A DNA stretch of 64,000 bases, taken from positions 558,001 through 622,000 of the forward strand of contig NZ_CBDAQN010000001.1 in NCBI RefSeq assembly GCF_965199065.1, in the 5' to 3' direction. Under the pieces are notes generated by a model, which was given only the letters and a program-made list of their open reading frames with translations, had not been told where the DNA came from and ran no database searches. This document shows positions 47,348 through 56,748 of this stretch, one piece after another. The DNA is from Acidisoma sp965199065. Lineage in GTDB: Bacteria > Pseudomonadota > Alphaproteobacteria > Acetobacterales > Acetobacteraceae. Every line of letters begins with the position of its first letter. The first letter of the stretch is position 1. A program made the translations under genes and the position numbers.

Positions 47348-48139
47348 ATGCCGACGAAGGATGCTGGGGCGGACCGTCCGCCCTTCGTCGAGGCCCGGAC
47401 GCTGGTCAAGCTGTTTGGAGGGATGCGGGTGGTCGACGGGGTGTCGATTTCGCTGGCGCACGGCGAGATGGTCGGTCTGATCGGGCCGAACGGCGCCGGG
47501 AAGACGACAATGTTCAATCTGCTCGCCGGCAGCCTCAAGCCTACCTCTGGCGAGATCCGGATCGACGGCGTGGATATTTCACGCGAAGGCCCGGACAAGC
47601 GGCTCATGCGCGGCCTTGGCCGGACGTTTCAGATCCCGCGGCCCTTCGGGGAGATGACCGTGCTGGAAAATGTGCTGACCGGGGCTCAAGGCCAAACAGG
47701 GGAAACCCATTGGATGAATTTCCTGCGGCCCGGCCGTGTCGCCGCGGAGGAGAAGGCAGCGGTGGAGAAGGCGCGGGGGCTGCTCGACTTTCTGCTCCTT
47801 GAGCGGCTGGCACTGGAGCCGGCAAGGGTGCTATCGGGCGGCCAGCGCAAACTCTTGGAACTCGCCCGCATCCTCATGGCCGATCCGCAGGCGATCCTGA
47901 TCGACGAACCCGCCGCCGGCGTTAATCCGGCATTGCTGGAACTCATCATCGACAAGATCCGCGCGCTGCACGCGCAAGGCAAAACCATTCTGATCATAGA
48001 ACATAACATGGAGATGGTGAACCGCCTCTGCGGCCGCGTCGTGGTCATGGCGGCGGGCAAGGTTCTGGCGCAGGGTAAGCCGGCTGACGTGGCGCGCGAT
48101 CCTGCCGTCATCAATGCCTATCTCGGCGGCGCTGCGTGA
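47348..48139 (+). CDS. livG: LivG-type ABC transporter ATP-binding protein
   Basis: A 263-residue ATPase with Walker A GPNGAGKTT (46-54), the LivG-like GRTFQIPRPFGEMTVLENV, signature LSGGQRKLLELAR, Walker B ILIDEPAAGVNP and the IIEHNMEMV switch. GGAG precedes the ATG. It overlaps the LivF-type gene by four bases. Confidence 0.92.
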   Translation: MPTKDAGADRPPFVEARTLVKLFGGMRVVDGVSISLAHGEMVGLIGPNGAGKTTMFNLLAGSLKPTSGEIRIDGVDISREGPDKRLMRGLGRTFQIPRPFGEMTVLENVLTGAQGQTGETHWMNFLRPGRVAAEEKAAVEKARGLLDFLLLERLALEPARVLSGGQRKLLELARILMADPQAILIDEPAAGVNPALLELIIDKIRALHAQGKTILIIEHNMEMVNRLCGRVVVMAAGKVLAQGKPADVARDPAVINAYLGGAA

Positions 48140-48882
48140 GTGATGTCACCGTGTTGGCGACGCGCGGGCTTGTGTCGGGATACGAGCCCGATCTGCCGAT
48201 TGTGCGAGGCGTCGATCTCGCCGTCCGGGCGGGCGAACTCCTCGCTGTGCTCGGGCCGAACGGCGCGGGCAAATCGACCCTCGTCAAGACCATCGCCGGC
48301 CTCGTGCCGGTACATTCGGGTAGTGTCTTTCTGGATGGCGCGGACATCACCGCTTCCCCCGCGCACCGCAAGGTCCGGCACGGTCTCGCGTTCGTGCCGC
48401 AAACGGAAAACATCTTCACCACGCTCTCGGTTCACGAGAACCTTCAGGTTGCCGCAAACATCCTTCCGAAGGACCAGCGCCGCAGCCGTATCGCCGCGCT
48501 CTACGCGATGTTCCCCGATCTTGGCGCTCGGCCGCGGCATCGCGCGGGACAGCTCTCGGGCGGCCAACGGCAGATGCTGGCTGTCGCACGCGCCCTGGTG
48601 GTCGAGCCGTCGGTGCTGATCCTCGACGAGCCTTCTGCAGGCCTCTCGCCCAAGATCGTGGCCGAGGTCTTCGCCCGGCTGCGCGCCATAAGCCTAGGTG
48701 GCGTCACGACAATTCTCGTGGAGCAGAACGTCAAGGCGGCGCTCGCGATCGCCGACCGCGCGATTATTCTGGTCGAGGGGCGTATCGCGCACGAGGGCGA
48801 GGCTGAAACCCTGGCCGAGGACCCCATTCTGGGCGAGCTTTATCTCGGCGCCCGCCACAGCCGTCACGCCGGCGCTGCATGA
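48136..48882 (+). CDS. livF: LivF-type ABC transporter ATP-binding protein
   Basis: A 248-residue ATPase. Walker A is GPNGAGKST (40-48). LAFVPQTENIFTTLSVHENL is the LivF Q-loop region, LSGGQRQMLAVARAL the signature and LILDEPSAGLSP Walker B. A GTG start overlaps the LivG stop, and its stop overlaps the LivH ATG. Confidence 0.92.
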   Translation: MSDVTVLATRGLVSGYEPDLPIVRGVDLAVRAGELLAVLGPNGAGKSTLVKTIAGLVPVHSGSVFLDGADITASPAHRKVRHGLAFVPQTENIFTTLSVHENLQVAANILPKDQRRSRIAALYAMFPDLGARPRHRAGQLSGGQRQMLAVARALVVEPSVLILDEPSAGLSPKIVAEVFARLRAISLGGVTTILVEQNVKAALAIADRAIILVEGRIAHEGEAETLAEDPILGELYLGARHSRHAGAA

Positions 48883-49790
48883 ACCCGCAGATCCTGATCG
48901 ACGGCCTCATCTCCGGCACGATCATCGGGCTCGGTGCGGTCGGGGTCACGCTGACCTATTCCATCCTGCGCTTCGCGAATTTCGCACATGGGGAGTTCAT
49001 CTCCTGGGGCGCGTACTTCGCCTTCGCTGTCAGTGGTGCGCTGGGCTATTTCTTCGCAGGGCTCGAGACCCCGATCGGGCCGTTTTCCTTCGGTTGGTCG
49101 CTGCCGGTTGCGGCGATCGTGGCGGTCGCGCTCACCGCGGGGCTGGCGCTGCTGGTGGATGCCATCCTGTTCCGGCCGCTGCGCGCGCGGCGCGGCGCCG
49201 TCATCATTCTCGTGATGGCAAGCTTCGGTGCGGCGCTGGCCTTGCGCAACCTGCTCGAATTCATCTTCACCTCAAGTCCCGCCTACTACACCACGAACCT
49301 TCAGATCGCGATGCGGCTCGGCGGTGGCGTGCGCGCCACGCCAGATCAGCTGCTCTGCCTCGGCGTCGCGGCGGTGCTGGCGGGGGCCGTGCATCTGCTG
49401 ATCACCCGCACCGGCATTGGCCGGTCGATGCGCGCCGTGAGCGAGAACCCGCTGCTCTCCGGCGTGGTCGGCATCGATGTGCGCGGCGTCGTGCGAACAG
49501 TGTGGGTTCTCGGCTCTGGGCTCGCCTGCATCGCCGGCATCATGGCCGGGCTCATCGTGCAAATCCGCCCGGAGATGGGGCTCGACCTGCTGCTGCCGCT
49601 GTTCGCAGCTGCCATCCTGGGCGGTATCGGCAGCGTTCCCGGTGCTATGCTGGCCGGGCTGATCGTCGGTCTTGCCGAGGCGCTCACTGTGCAGATCTGC
49701 GGCGCCGAGTGGCGGTCGGCGGTCGCCTTCGTCATCCTTGTCGCAATTTTGCTCCTGCGTCCGCAGGGCCTGTTCGGACGCGCCGAATGA
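48879..49790 (+). CDS. livH: LivH-type ABC transporter permease
   Basis: A 303-residue membrane protein with about eight helices. IDGLISGTIIGLGAVGVTLTY, FANFAHGEFISWGAYFAF, SMRAVSENPLLSGVVGID (the EAA-like loop) and the AAAILGGIGSVPGAMLAGL end are typical. It couples with LivM by ATGA overlap. Confidence 0.92.
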   Translation: MNPQILIDGLISGTIIGLGAVGVTLTYSILRFANFAHGEFISWGAYFAFAVSGALGYFFAGLETPIGPFSFGWSLPVAAIVAVALTAGLALLVDAILFRPLRARRGAVIILVMASFGAALALRNLLEFIFTSSPAYYTTNLQIAMRLGGGVRATPDQLLCLGVAAVLAGAVHLLITRTGIGRSMRAVSENPLLSGVVGIDVRGVVRTVWVLGSGLACIAGIMAGLIVQIRPEMGLDLLLPLFAAAILGGIGSVPGAMLAGLIVGLAEALTVQICGAEWRSAVAFVILVAILLLRPQGLFGRAE

Positions 49791-50764
49791 TCCTGCATCT
49801 GTTCAGCTACGGCGCCTTTTTCATGACGGTCGCGCTGACCTACGCCGTCATCTGCCTTGGGCTGAATGTCCAGTGGGGGCAGACCGGTCTCTTCAACGTC
49901 GGCGTCTCCGGCTTCGTGGGCGTCGGCGCCTATGTCTCGGCCCTGCTCACGACACCGCATTCGCCCGATCATCTCGGCGGCTTCGGCCTTCCAATCCTGG
50001 TTGGCTGGGCCGGGGGCGGGTTGGCCGCAGGACTTGCCACCCTGTTCGTCGGTGGGCTCACGCTGAGGCTCCGGGCGGATTACCTGGCGATCGCGACCTT
50101 CGGCTTCGCGGTGGTGGTTCAGCTCTGCCTGCTCAATCTCCAGCCGATAACGGGTGGTCCGTTCGGCATCGCCTTCATCCCGCGCCCGTTCGGCGGCTCG
50201 GCGCATGATCCTCTGCTGTTCGGCGCGCTCAACCTCGCCGTCATGCTCGTGGTCGTTCTGCTCCTCTACCTGGCGCTTGAGCGGCTGGGGCGCAGCCCCT
50301 GGGGCCGGGTGTTGCGCGCCATCCGCGAGGACGAGACGGCGGCGCTGGCGCTCGGCAAGAACGCGCGGCGGTTCCGGTTACAGGCATTCGCGATCGGCGG
50401 CGCCATCATGGGGCTGGGCGGCGCGGCACAGGCGCACTTCATCGGCTTCATCACGCCCGACAACTACCTGCCGATGCTGACCTTCCAGGTGTGGGTCATG
50501 CTGATCGTCGGCGGGTCCGGCAATAACCGGGGCGCCATCCTCGGCGCTGTCGTTGTCTGGGGCCTCTGGGCGATCTCCGCCAGCATCATTGCCGCCCTCG
50601 TGCCGGCAGAGCAGCAGGCCCGCGCGGCCTCGCTCCAGATCGTCATGATCGGCGTCGCCTTGTGCGCCATCCTGCTGCTGCGGCCGCGTGGCATCCTGGG
50701 CGAAGTGACGATCGTCTCCCGCCATATCCTCGGCGTTCGCGCCGCTCCCACCACACTGGAGTGA
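49787..50764 (+). CDS. livM: LivM-type ABC transporter permease
   Basis: A 325-residue membrane protein. Typical stretches are GLNVQWGQTGLFNVGVSGFVGVGAY, LRLRADYLAIATFGFA, RVLRAIREDETAALALGKN (the coupling loop) and MLIVGGSGNNRGAILGA. It is a full partner to LivH. The next gene starts three bases after its stop. Confidence 0.92.
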   Translation: MILHLFSYGAFFMTVALTYAVICLGLNVQWGQTGLFNVGVSGFVGVGAYVSALLTTPHSPDHLGGFGLPILVGWAGGGLAAGLATLFVGGLTLRLRADYLAIATFGFAVVVQLCLLNLQPITGGPFGIAFIPRPFGGSAHDPLLFGALNLAVMLVVVLLLYLALERLGRSPWGRVLRAIREDETAALALGKNARRFRLQAFAIGGAIMGLGGAAQAHFIGFITPDNYLPMLTFQVWVMLIVGGSGNNRGAILGAVVVWGLWAISASIIAALVPAEQQARAASLQIVMIGVALCAILLLRPRGILGEVTIVSRHILGVRAAPTTLE

Positions 50765-50767
50765 CGC

Positions 50768-52234
50768 ATGCCGAACCCGGTTGATCTTATCCGGCTCCCC
50801 AATGGCCTCAGTCTCAACAGGCTCATCTGCGGTCTCTGGCAGATCGCCGATATCGAGAAGGGCGGCCAAACGCTCGACATCGACCGCGCCGCCGGAGCGC
50901 TCGACGATTATGTCGCGGCCGGGTTCGAGACCTTCGACATGGCAGACCACTACGGCAGCGCCGAGCTGATCATGGGGCGGCTGCTGACGCGGCATGCCGG
51001 CCAGGACCGGCGACCGCTCGCCTTCACCAAATGGTGCCCGCCGCCCGGCCCGATGACTGCCGACATCGTCCGTGCGGGGGTGCAGGCGCGGCTGGATCGC
51101 CTCGGGGTGGCGCGCGTCGACCTCCTGCAATTCCACTGGTGGAGCTTCGAGCATCCGGCCTGGCTCGATGCCCTGCACGAGATGGAGGCGCTGCGCCGGG
51201 AGGGGCTGATCGGCGCCATCGGCGTCACCAATTTCGACGCCGCTCATCTGGAGCTGGCGCTCGCCGACGGTATTCCGCTCGCGACCAACCAGATTTCGTT
51301 TTCGTTGCTGGACCGGCGCGCCGCCGGCCTTCTGACCGAACTCTGCGCGCGGACCGGCGTCCGGCTTCTGGCCTATGGCACGCTCTGCGGCGGGTTTCTG
51401 TCCGAGACGTGGCTCGGGCGGCCGGAGCCCTCGGCGATGCCGGATTGGAGCCGCGCCAAGTACAAGCGCTTTATCGACGCCGCCGGCGGTTGGGAGGCGT
51501 TCCAGGCCATCCTCGCGGCGGCCGCAGAGATCGCCCGCAAGCACGGCGTCTCGGTCGCCAATGTGGCGACGCGCTGGGTGCTGGACCAGCCGGCGGTGGC
51601 GGCCGCCATCATCGGCGCCCGCGTGACGGAGAGAGAGCACCGACGCGACAATGCCCAGGTCTTCTCGTTGGTCCTCGACGCCGAGGACCGTGCTCGGCTT
51701 GACGGCGCCATGACCGCGGCGAAGCCGATCCCCGGCGACTGCGGGGACGAATACCGCCGTCCCCCCTTTCTTACAGCCTCCGGCGATCTCAGCCACCACC
51801 TCGCGGCCATCCCTTCCGCCTATGCGGCCGAGGCCGTTCCGGGGAGGCCTGGCCGGTTGCGGGTCCGGTCAGGCAGTGTGTGGGAGCCGCTGGCCGGCTA
51901 TAGCCGCGCCGTGCGCGTGGGTGGCCGCATCTGCGTCTCCGGCACCACCGCGACCCATGGCGCCGACCGCTGCGTCGCGCCCGGCAACGCAGGCGCCCAG
52001 GCTACCTACATCCTGGACAAGATTGCCGCGTCCATCGCCGCGCTCGGCGGCACGATGGAGGATGTGATCCGCACGCGCATCTATCTGCGGGACGCTGCAG
52101 CCTGGGAACCGGTCTCTCGCGCGCACGGCAGGACCTTCGGCGACATCCTGCCCGCCAACACATTGCTCGGAGCGGGCACGCTGATCGGCGACTACGAGGT
52201 GGAGATCGAGGCGGAGGCCGAGGTCACCGTCTAA
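50768..52234 (+). CDS. Aldo/keto reductase fused to a RidA-like domain
   Basis: A 488-residue two-domain protein. Residues 1 to about 335 are an AKR with Asp/Tyr in FDMADHYGSAE, Lys in AFTKW, His in LLQFHWWS and IIGARVTERE. Residues about 360 to 488 are a YjgF/RidA domain (YSRAVRVGGRICVSGTTATH, GNAGAQATYILDKIAASIAA, VIRTRIYLRD, YEVEIEAEAEV). Where active RidA has an arginine in PAR-S before the last strand, this one has PANT, so canonical imine-deaminase activity is doubtful. It ends the liv-type operon. The pairing suggests an oxidoreductase whose product is an unstable enamine or carbonyl compound, which is inference. Confidence 0.9.
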   Translation: MPNPVDLIRLPNGLSLNRLICGLWQIADIEKGGQTLDIDRAAGALDDYVAAGFETFDMADHYGSAELIMGRLLTRHAGQDRRPLAFTKWCPPPGPMTADIVRAGVQARLDRLGVARVDLLQFHWWSFEHPAWLDALHEMEALRREGLIGAIGVTNFDAAHLELALADGIPLATNQISFSLLDRRAAGLLTELCARTGVRLLAYGTLCGGFLSETWLGRPEPSAMPDWSRAKYKRFIDAAGGWEAFQAILAAAAEIARKHGVSVANVATRWVLDQPAVAAAIIGARVTEREHRRDNAQVFSLVLDAEDRARLDGAMTAAKPIPGDCGDEYRRPPFLTASGDLSHHLAAIPSAYAAEAVPGRPGRLRVRSGSVWEPLAGYSRAVRVGGRICVSGTTATHGADRCVAPGNAGAQATYILDKIAASIAALGGTMEDVIRTRIYLRDAAAWEPVSRAHGRTFGDILPANTLLGAGTLIGDYEVEIEAEAEVTV

Positions 52235-52259
52235 GGGCAGCCTCGCCCCGAAGTTTCGC

Positions 52260-52907
52260 CTACGCGCGCGCCGCCCAAAGAAGACCGCGGCGGAAGAGCT
52301 CGCGCATCTCCGGCACTGCAAACTCCTGTGCCACATGCCCGAGCGACGAGTAGAACACGCGCCCCTCGCCATGCCGCCGCTTCCACGCCACCGGCATCAC
52401 CACCCCGTCGATCCAGGGTGCATGATCGCCGGTGAAACGCGTCGTTGCCAGCACCTCGTTCGAAGGGTCGACATGCATGTAATACTGCTCGGAGCGGTAG
52501 GGAAACGATTGCGGCAGGCCGGTCACGATCGGGTCCTCGGGCTTGGTGATCTCCACCGTGTAATCGATGACGTTGCCAGGATGCGCGACCCACTGGCCGC
52601 CCACCATGAACTGATAGTCCACCGCCTCGCGGAAGGCATCGCCCATGCCGCCGTGATAACCGGCAAGCCCGACGCCCCCGCGCACCGCCCGCGTCAGGTT
52701 GTCGAGCTCCTCCTTTTCGATCTTCGACATCGTGAAGATCGGCACGATCACGCTGAGATCGGCGATCCCGGGATCGGCGAAAGCCTCAGTCGTGTTCTCG
52801 AGATATACCTTGAACCCTGCCTCTTCCAGCATCCCCGCGACAACCTTGGCACCCTGCTCCGGCTCGTGTCCGGCCCAGCCGCCCCATACGATCAATGCTT
52901 CCCGCAT
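52260..52907 (-). CDS. ThuA family protein
   Basis: A 215-residue ThuA-like protein with the class I glutamine amidotransferase-like fold. REALIVWGGWAGHEPEQGAKV, GVGLAGYHGGMGDAFRE and HVAQEFAVPEM are typical. In rhizobia ThuA works with the oxidoreductase ThuB in catabolism of trehalose or related disaccharides through 3-keto sugars. ATG 52907 has GGGAGG upstream. The Gfo/Idh/MocA gene lies 20 bases upstream in the same operon. Confidence 0.88.
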   Translation of the reverse strand: MREALIVWGGWAGHEPEQGAKVVAGMLEEAGFKVYLENTTEAFADPGIADLSVIVPIFTMSKIEKEELDNLTRAVRGGVGLAGYHGGMGDAFREAVDYQFMVGGQWVAHPGNVIDYTVEITKPEDPIVTGLPQSFPYRSEQYYMHVDPSNEVLATTRFTGDHAPWIDGVVMPVAWKRRHGEGRVFYSSLGHVAQEFAVPEMRELFRRGLLWAARA

Positions 52908-52927
52908 CGCACCCTCCCGTTTGTTGT

Positions 52928-54013
52928 TCACAAGCCGCCGATGGACAGCGGCGCCGGCCGCTCCGGCCGGCTCTCGATCGTCACGAACGCACCCGCCCTG
53001 GATGACCGGTCAAATACCTCCATCACCTCCAGCACATGGAAGGCGAGGTCGCCGCTCGCCCGATGCGGGCGGCTCTCGCGGATCGCATGCGCCATGTCGG
53101 CAACGCCGATGATGCGATAGTTGCCGTCCGCATAGGCGTGATCGGTGGCCACCGGCTGCCACTCCCCGCCCGGCTCCGCGTGTTCGATCTGGCCGCCAAA
53201 GAAGTTGGGGTCCGGCACGATCAGCGCGCCGTCGGTGCCGTAAAGCTCCAGCGGAAGGTGGCGATGCTTCGGGACATCGAAACTCATCGCGATCGAGACG
53301 ATTGCGCCCGAAGCAAACCGCAAGGTGCCGGCGACATGCGTCGTCACCTCCACCGGAATGGTCGTGCCTGCCAATGGTTGGCTGGTGACGGTGCGGGTTT
53401 GGCGGGTCATCGATGTCATGCCCGAGACAGCCGCGACCGGCCCCAGCAGGTTGACGAGGTCGGTGATGTAGTACGGCCCCATGTCGAGCATCGGGCCGCC
53501 GCCCTCGGCGTAGTAGAAGGCGGGCGCCGGATGCCAGCGTTCATGCCCGGGGCACATGAAAAACGCTGTGCCGCCGACAGGCGTGCCGATTGCGCCGGCA
53601 TCGACCAAAGCGCGGCAGGTCTGGTGCGCCCCGCCAAGGAACGTGTCCGGTGCGCATCCCACCCGCAGGCCGCGCGCGGCGGCGGCGGCGAGCAGCGGAC
53701 GCGCCTCGGCCGTCGTGATGCCCAGCGGCTTTTCCGAATGGACATGCTTTCCAGCGGCAATGACCGACATCCCAACCTCGACATGCACCTTGGGAATGGT
53801 GAGGTTGACCACGATCTCGATGCCCGGGTCGGCGAGCATCGCGTCGACGCTCATCGGCTGCAGCCCGAATTCGGCGGCACGCCGCGCGGCGGCCTCCGGA
53901 TTTGCATCGGCCAGTCCCCGAATGTCGAGGATAGGGAAGCTTTTCGCCGCCTTGAGATAGGCGGGGCTGATGGTGCCGCAGCCGATTATGCCGATGCCCA
54001 CAGTGTTCTGCAT
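52928..54013 (-). CDS. Gfo/Idh/MocA family oxidoreductase (ThuB-like)
   Basis: A 361-residue NAD(P)-dependent sugar oxidoreductase. The Rossmann loop is GIGIIGCGTISPAY, EKPLG holds the catalytic lysine, and GPYYITDLVNLLGPV is part of the C-terminal substrate domain. It lies between ROK and ThuA genes, and the setting resembles thuAB. It would oxidise a sugar at C3 or reduce the keto form. ATG 54013 with AAGGAAG upstream is preferred to a longer frame that overlaps the ROK gene. Confidence 0.88.
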   Translation of the reverse strand: MQNTVGIGIIGCGTISPAYLKAAKSFPILDIRGLADANPEAAARRAAEFGLQPMSVDAMLADPGIEIVVNLTIPKVHVEVGMSVIAAGKHVHSEKPLGITTAEARPLLAAAAARGLRVGCAPDTFLGGAHQTCRALVDAGAIGTPVGGTAFFMCPGHERWHPAPAFYYAEGGGPMLDMGPYYITDLVNLLGPVAAVSGMTSMTRQTRTVTSQPLAGTTIPVEVTTHVAGTLRFASGAIVSIAMSFDVPKHRHLPLELYGTDGALIVPDPNFFGGQIEHAEPGGEWQPVATDHAYADGNYRIIGVADMAHAIRESRPHRASGDLAFHVLEVMEVFDRSSRAGAFVTIESRPERPAPLSIGGL

Positions 54014-54054
54014 GACGATGGTTCTTCCTTGTCCCTTGGCCAAACCGCTTGGCG

Positions 54055-55284
54055 CTACCGGGCGCGTGCGGGGCCCGTTGTGTTCCATGGCGCGCCGTAA
54101 AGATCGCGGAGCGTGAGAGCCGCAGCCCCGCGCGCCCATGAGTCTTCGCTCCAGCGGTGCACGGCGAGTTCCGGCACCGGCGCGTAGCCTTGCGGAAGCA
54201 AGCGGGTGACGGCGGCCCGCAGCGCTTCGAGCAGCGCCCCGCCGGCGCCGATGGCCTCGCCCGCCAGCACCACCATGCGCGGCGCGAAAAGCGACACGAG
54301 ATTTGCAATGGCGAAGCCCAAAGCTTCGCCTGCGGCTTGCAGGATGGCGATGACCCGCGGATCGCCCGCCTGCGCTGCGGCGACCACGGCAGCCATGCCG
54401 CGCCCCGCCCGGAAGATGGCGCCATGCTCTGCGCCGTTCATCACCGCCTGCGCCTGGGCAAGTATTGCGGCTTCGGATGCGATGGCTCCAAGGCGCGTCT
54501 GGCGGGCTTCGCCGCCCGGCCCGCCGACCAACAGTCCGCCCAGATCAGGCGCGAGCCCATCAGCACCGCGGAAGAGCTCTCCGTGATACATGATGCCGAG
54601 GCCGAGTGCGTGTTCCAGGCTGATGACGAGGAAGTCCGCCATGCCTCGCGCCTCGCCGAACCAGCTCTCCGCCATGGTGACGAGGTTGACATCGCTCTCG
54701 ATTACCGTCGGCACCCGGAGACGCTGTTCCACTGCGGCCGCAAAGGATACATCGGTCTCGCCGAAGATCGGGCTCGACTGGCAGATACCTGTGGCGCGCT
54801 CGATCCGGCCCGGCAGGCCGACGCAGAGGCCGGCCACCTTCTCCATTCCAAGGCCCGCGTCGGCGACGCAACGTTGCACGCCATCCTCGACCAGGTCGGC
54901 GATGACCGAGACCGGCTGCCGGCTGATGCGGATGGGCAACGTCAGGGTCGCCTGAGGGGTGGCGCAGAAGTCTGTTGTGGCCACGGTGATGTGGTCCGGC
55001 GTGAGTTTGACGCCCACGACGAAGGCGGCTTGCGGATTGAGTTCCAAGAGCACGCGTGGCCGGCCGCGTGCCAGATCGGAACCGCTGTCGCGCAGGCCGC
55101 CGAGGGCGCGCGGGATGACGAGGCCATCCTCCAGCAAGGCAGCGGTGATCGACGAAACAGTCGTTGCGCTGAGCTGCGTCAGATCGCAGATTTCTACACG
55201 GGCGATCGGGCCTTCGCGCCGGATTGCATCCATGACGTGGAAGCGGTTGATCGCGCGCATCAGTTCGGGATCGGCGGTTTTCAT
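54055..55284 (-). CDS. ROK family transcriptional regulator
   Basis: A 409-residue repressor-type ROK protein. The winged helix is at the N terminus (LMRAINRFHVMDAIRREGPI, LTQLSATTVSSITAALLEDG). The sugar-kinase-like fold follows, with VVGVKLTPDHITVATTD and GLCVGLPGRIERATG. The zinc motif CxCGxxGCxE of most ROK proteins is absent: the region after DLGGLLVGGPGGEAR has no cysteines. It is divergent from the sugar ABC transporter and upstream of the thuAB-like genes, so it probably controls both. Confidence 0.85.
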   Translation of the reverse strand: MKTADPELMRAINRFHVMDAIRREGPIARVEICDLTQLSATTVSSITAALLEDGLVIPRALGGLRDSGSDLARGRPRVLLELNPQAAFVVGVKLTPDHITVATTDFCATPQATLTLPIRISRQPVSVIADLVEDGVQRCVADAGLGMEKVAGLCVGLPGRIERATGICQSSPIFGETDVSFAAAVEQRLRVPTVIESDVNLVTMAESWFGEARGMADFLVISLEHALGLGIMYHGELFRGADGLAPDLGGLLVGGPGGEARQTRLGAIASEAAILAQAQAVMNGAEHGAIFRAGRGMAAVVAAAQAGDPRVIAILQAAGEALGFAIANLVSLFAPRMVVLAGEAIGAGGALLEALRAAVTRLLPQGYAPVPELAVHRWSEDSWARGAAALTLRDLYGAPWNTTGPARAR

Positions 55285-55395
55285 CGTGACCCGTATTAAG
55301 TCTTGTCGAGGATAGCCCTGTCAACGGCGCGACGACGGTCAATCCTTTGTGTGCGCCATCGATAAGCTTGACAGCCCAGGCCGCGATGCGCAGAG

Positions 55396-55412
55396 TTTGT
55401 GCGCGTCACAAA
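55396..55412. promoter_or_regulatory. Candidate ROK operator
   Basis: TTTGTG, five bases (CGCGT), CACAAA: a perfect six-base inverted repeat just downstream of a TTGACA box at 55368-55373 and 44 bases before the binding-protein ATG. A related half, TTTGTGTGCGC, lies near 55346. Confidence 0.45.
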
Positions 55413-55455
55413 AAAAGAGCGCGCCGCGCGCCTTATCTCCAAAGGGGGGATCGTC

Positions 55456-56718
55456 ATGCTCAGGATCATGATCGGGGCAGTTTCACTGGCCGGACTGCTT
55501 GCGGCGTCGCCCATGGCAGCAGAGGCCAATACGGTCATCCGCCTCGTCCATGTCGAGACTAATCCAACAGAAATCGCGCTGTGGAACCAGATAGCCAGCG
55601 ACTACGAGAAGCTGCATCCGGATGTTACAGTCCAGTTCCAGTATCTGGAGAACGAGGCTTACAAGGCCAAGTTGCCGACAATGCTGCAGAGCAGAGACCG
55701 GCCCGCTGTCATTTACAGCTGGGGTGGCGGCGTCATGCGCGCACAAATCGATGCGGGCTATATTCGCCCGTTGGGCCCCACCGGTCAGGCGCTGATGGCG
55801 AAGATGAACTCCGCGGATGCCCAGGTGTATGAGGTGAACGGGAAAGACTATGGCCTTCCGTTCCTGACGAGCGACGTGCCCTTCTTCTACAACAAGGCGT
55901 TGTTCGCCAAGGCGGGCGTCGATGCCACGCAGATCAAGACCTGGGATGATTTCCTGGCGGCGGTAAAGAAACTCAAGGCCGCCGGCATCACGCCGATTGC
56001 CGTCGGCGCAGGCGAGAAGTGGCCGATGCACTTCTACTGGTCCTATCTCGCGATGCGGGAAGGCGGCACCGGCATCGTGCAGCAGGCGGAAGGCGGCAAG
56101 GACGGCGGCTTCGCCAGCCCGCCGTTCGTGGAGGCCGGCGAGCGGCTGCAGCAGTTGGCGGCGCTGCACCCATTCCAGGATGGCTATGTCGGCACGCTCG
56201 CGTTGCAGGCAGCCGGCATGTTCGGCGATGGCAAGGCCGCCATGGAGCTTATGGGCAACTGGATGTTGAGCACGCAGGCAACCAGCGCCACGAACGGCAA
56301 GGGGCAGCCTGACTCCAACATCGGCGTCTTCGGTTTTCCGACGATCGCGGGCACGCCCGGCCCTGAAACGGATCAACTCGGCGGCGTCAACGGTTGGCTG
56401 ATCACCAAGAACGCGCCGCCGCAGACCGAGGATTTCCTCGCCTTCTTCTTTCAGCCGAAATATCAGGAGCAGGCGGCGGCGGAAGGCGACTATATCCCCG
56501 CGCTCAGTGGCATGACCGGGTACATCAAGGACCCGATCATCCGGCAGATCGCGATCGCGGTGCAGAACGCAACCGAGCTGCAGATCTTCTTCGATCAGGA
56601 ACTCGGGCCATCGGTCGGGCGCGTGGTCAACGATGTGTCGGTGGCTGTCGCCGCAGGCCAGATGACGCCGAAGGCTGCGGCGCGCCAGGTGGAGGACGCA
56701 TCGGAGGATGCCGAGTGA
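55456..56718 (+). CDS. Sugar ABC transporter substrate-binding protein
   Basis: A 420-residue extracellular binding protein family 1 member. The signal peptide ends near MAAEANT. RLVHVETNPTEIALWNQIAS, YSWGGGVMRAQIDAGYI and DVPFFYNKALFAKAGVD are typical. GGGGGG precedes ATG 55456. The neighbouring ROK, ThuA and Gfo/Idh/MocA genes point to a disaccharide or sugar derivative as ligand. Confidence 0.88.
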   Translation: MLRIMIGAVSLAGLLAASPMAAEANTVIRLVHVETNPTEIALWNQIASDYEKLHPDVTVQFQYLENEAYKAKLPTMLQSRDRPAVIYSWGGGVMRAQIDAGYIRPLGPTGQALMAKMNSADAQVYEVNGKDYGLPFLTSDVPFFYNKALFAKAGVDATQIKTWDDFLAAVKKLKAAGITPIAVGAGEKWPMHFYWSYLAMREGGTGIVQQAEGGKDGGFASPPFVEAGERLQQLAALHPFQDGYVGTLALQAAGMFGDGKAAMELMGNWMLSTQATSATNGKGQPDSNIGVFGFPTIAGTPGPETDQLGGVNGWLITKNAPPQTEDFLAFFFQPKYQEQAAAEGDYIPALSGMTGYIKDPIIRQIAIAVQNATELQIFFDQELGPSVGRVVNDVSVAVAAGQMTPKAAARQVEDASEDAE

Positions 56719-56748
56719 CGATAAACGCGCTGTGACGAGGGGAGCCGC

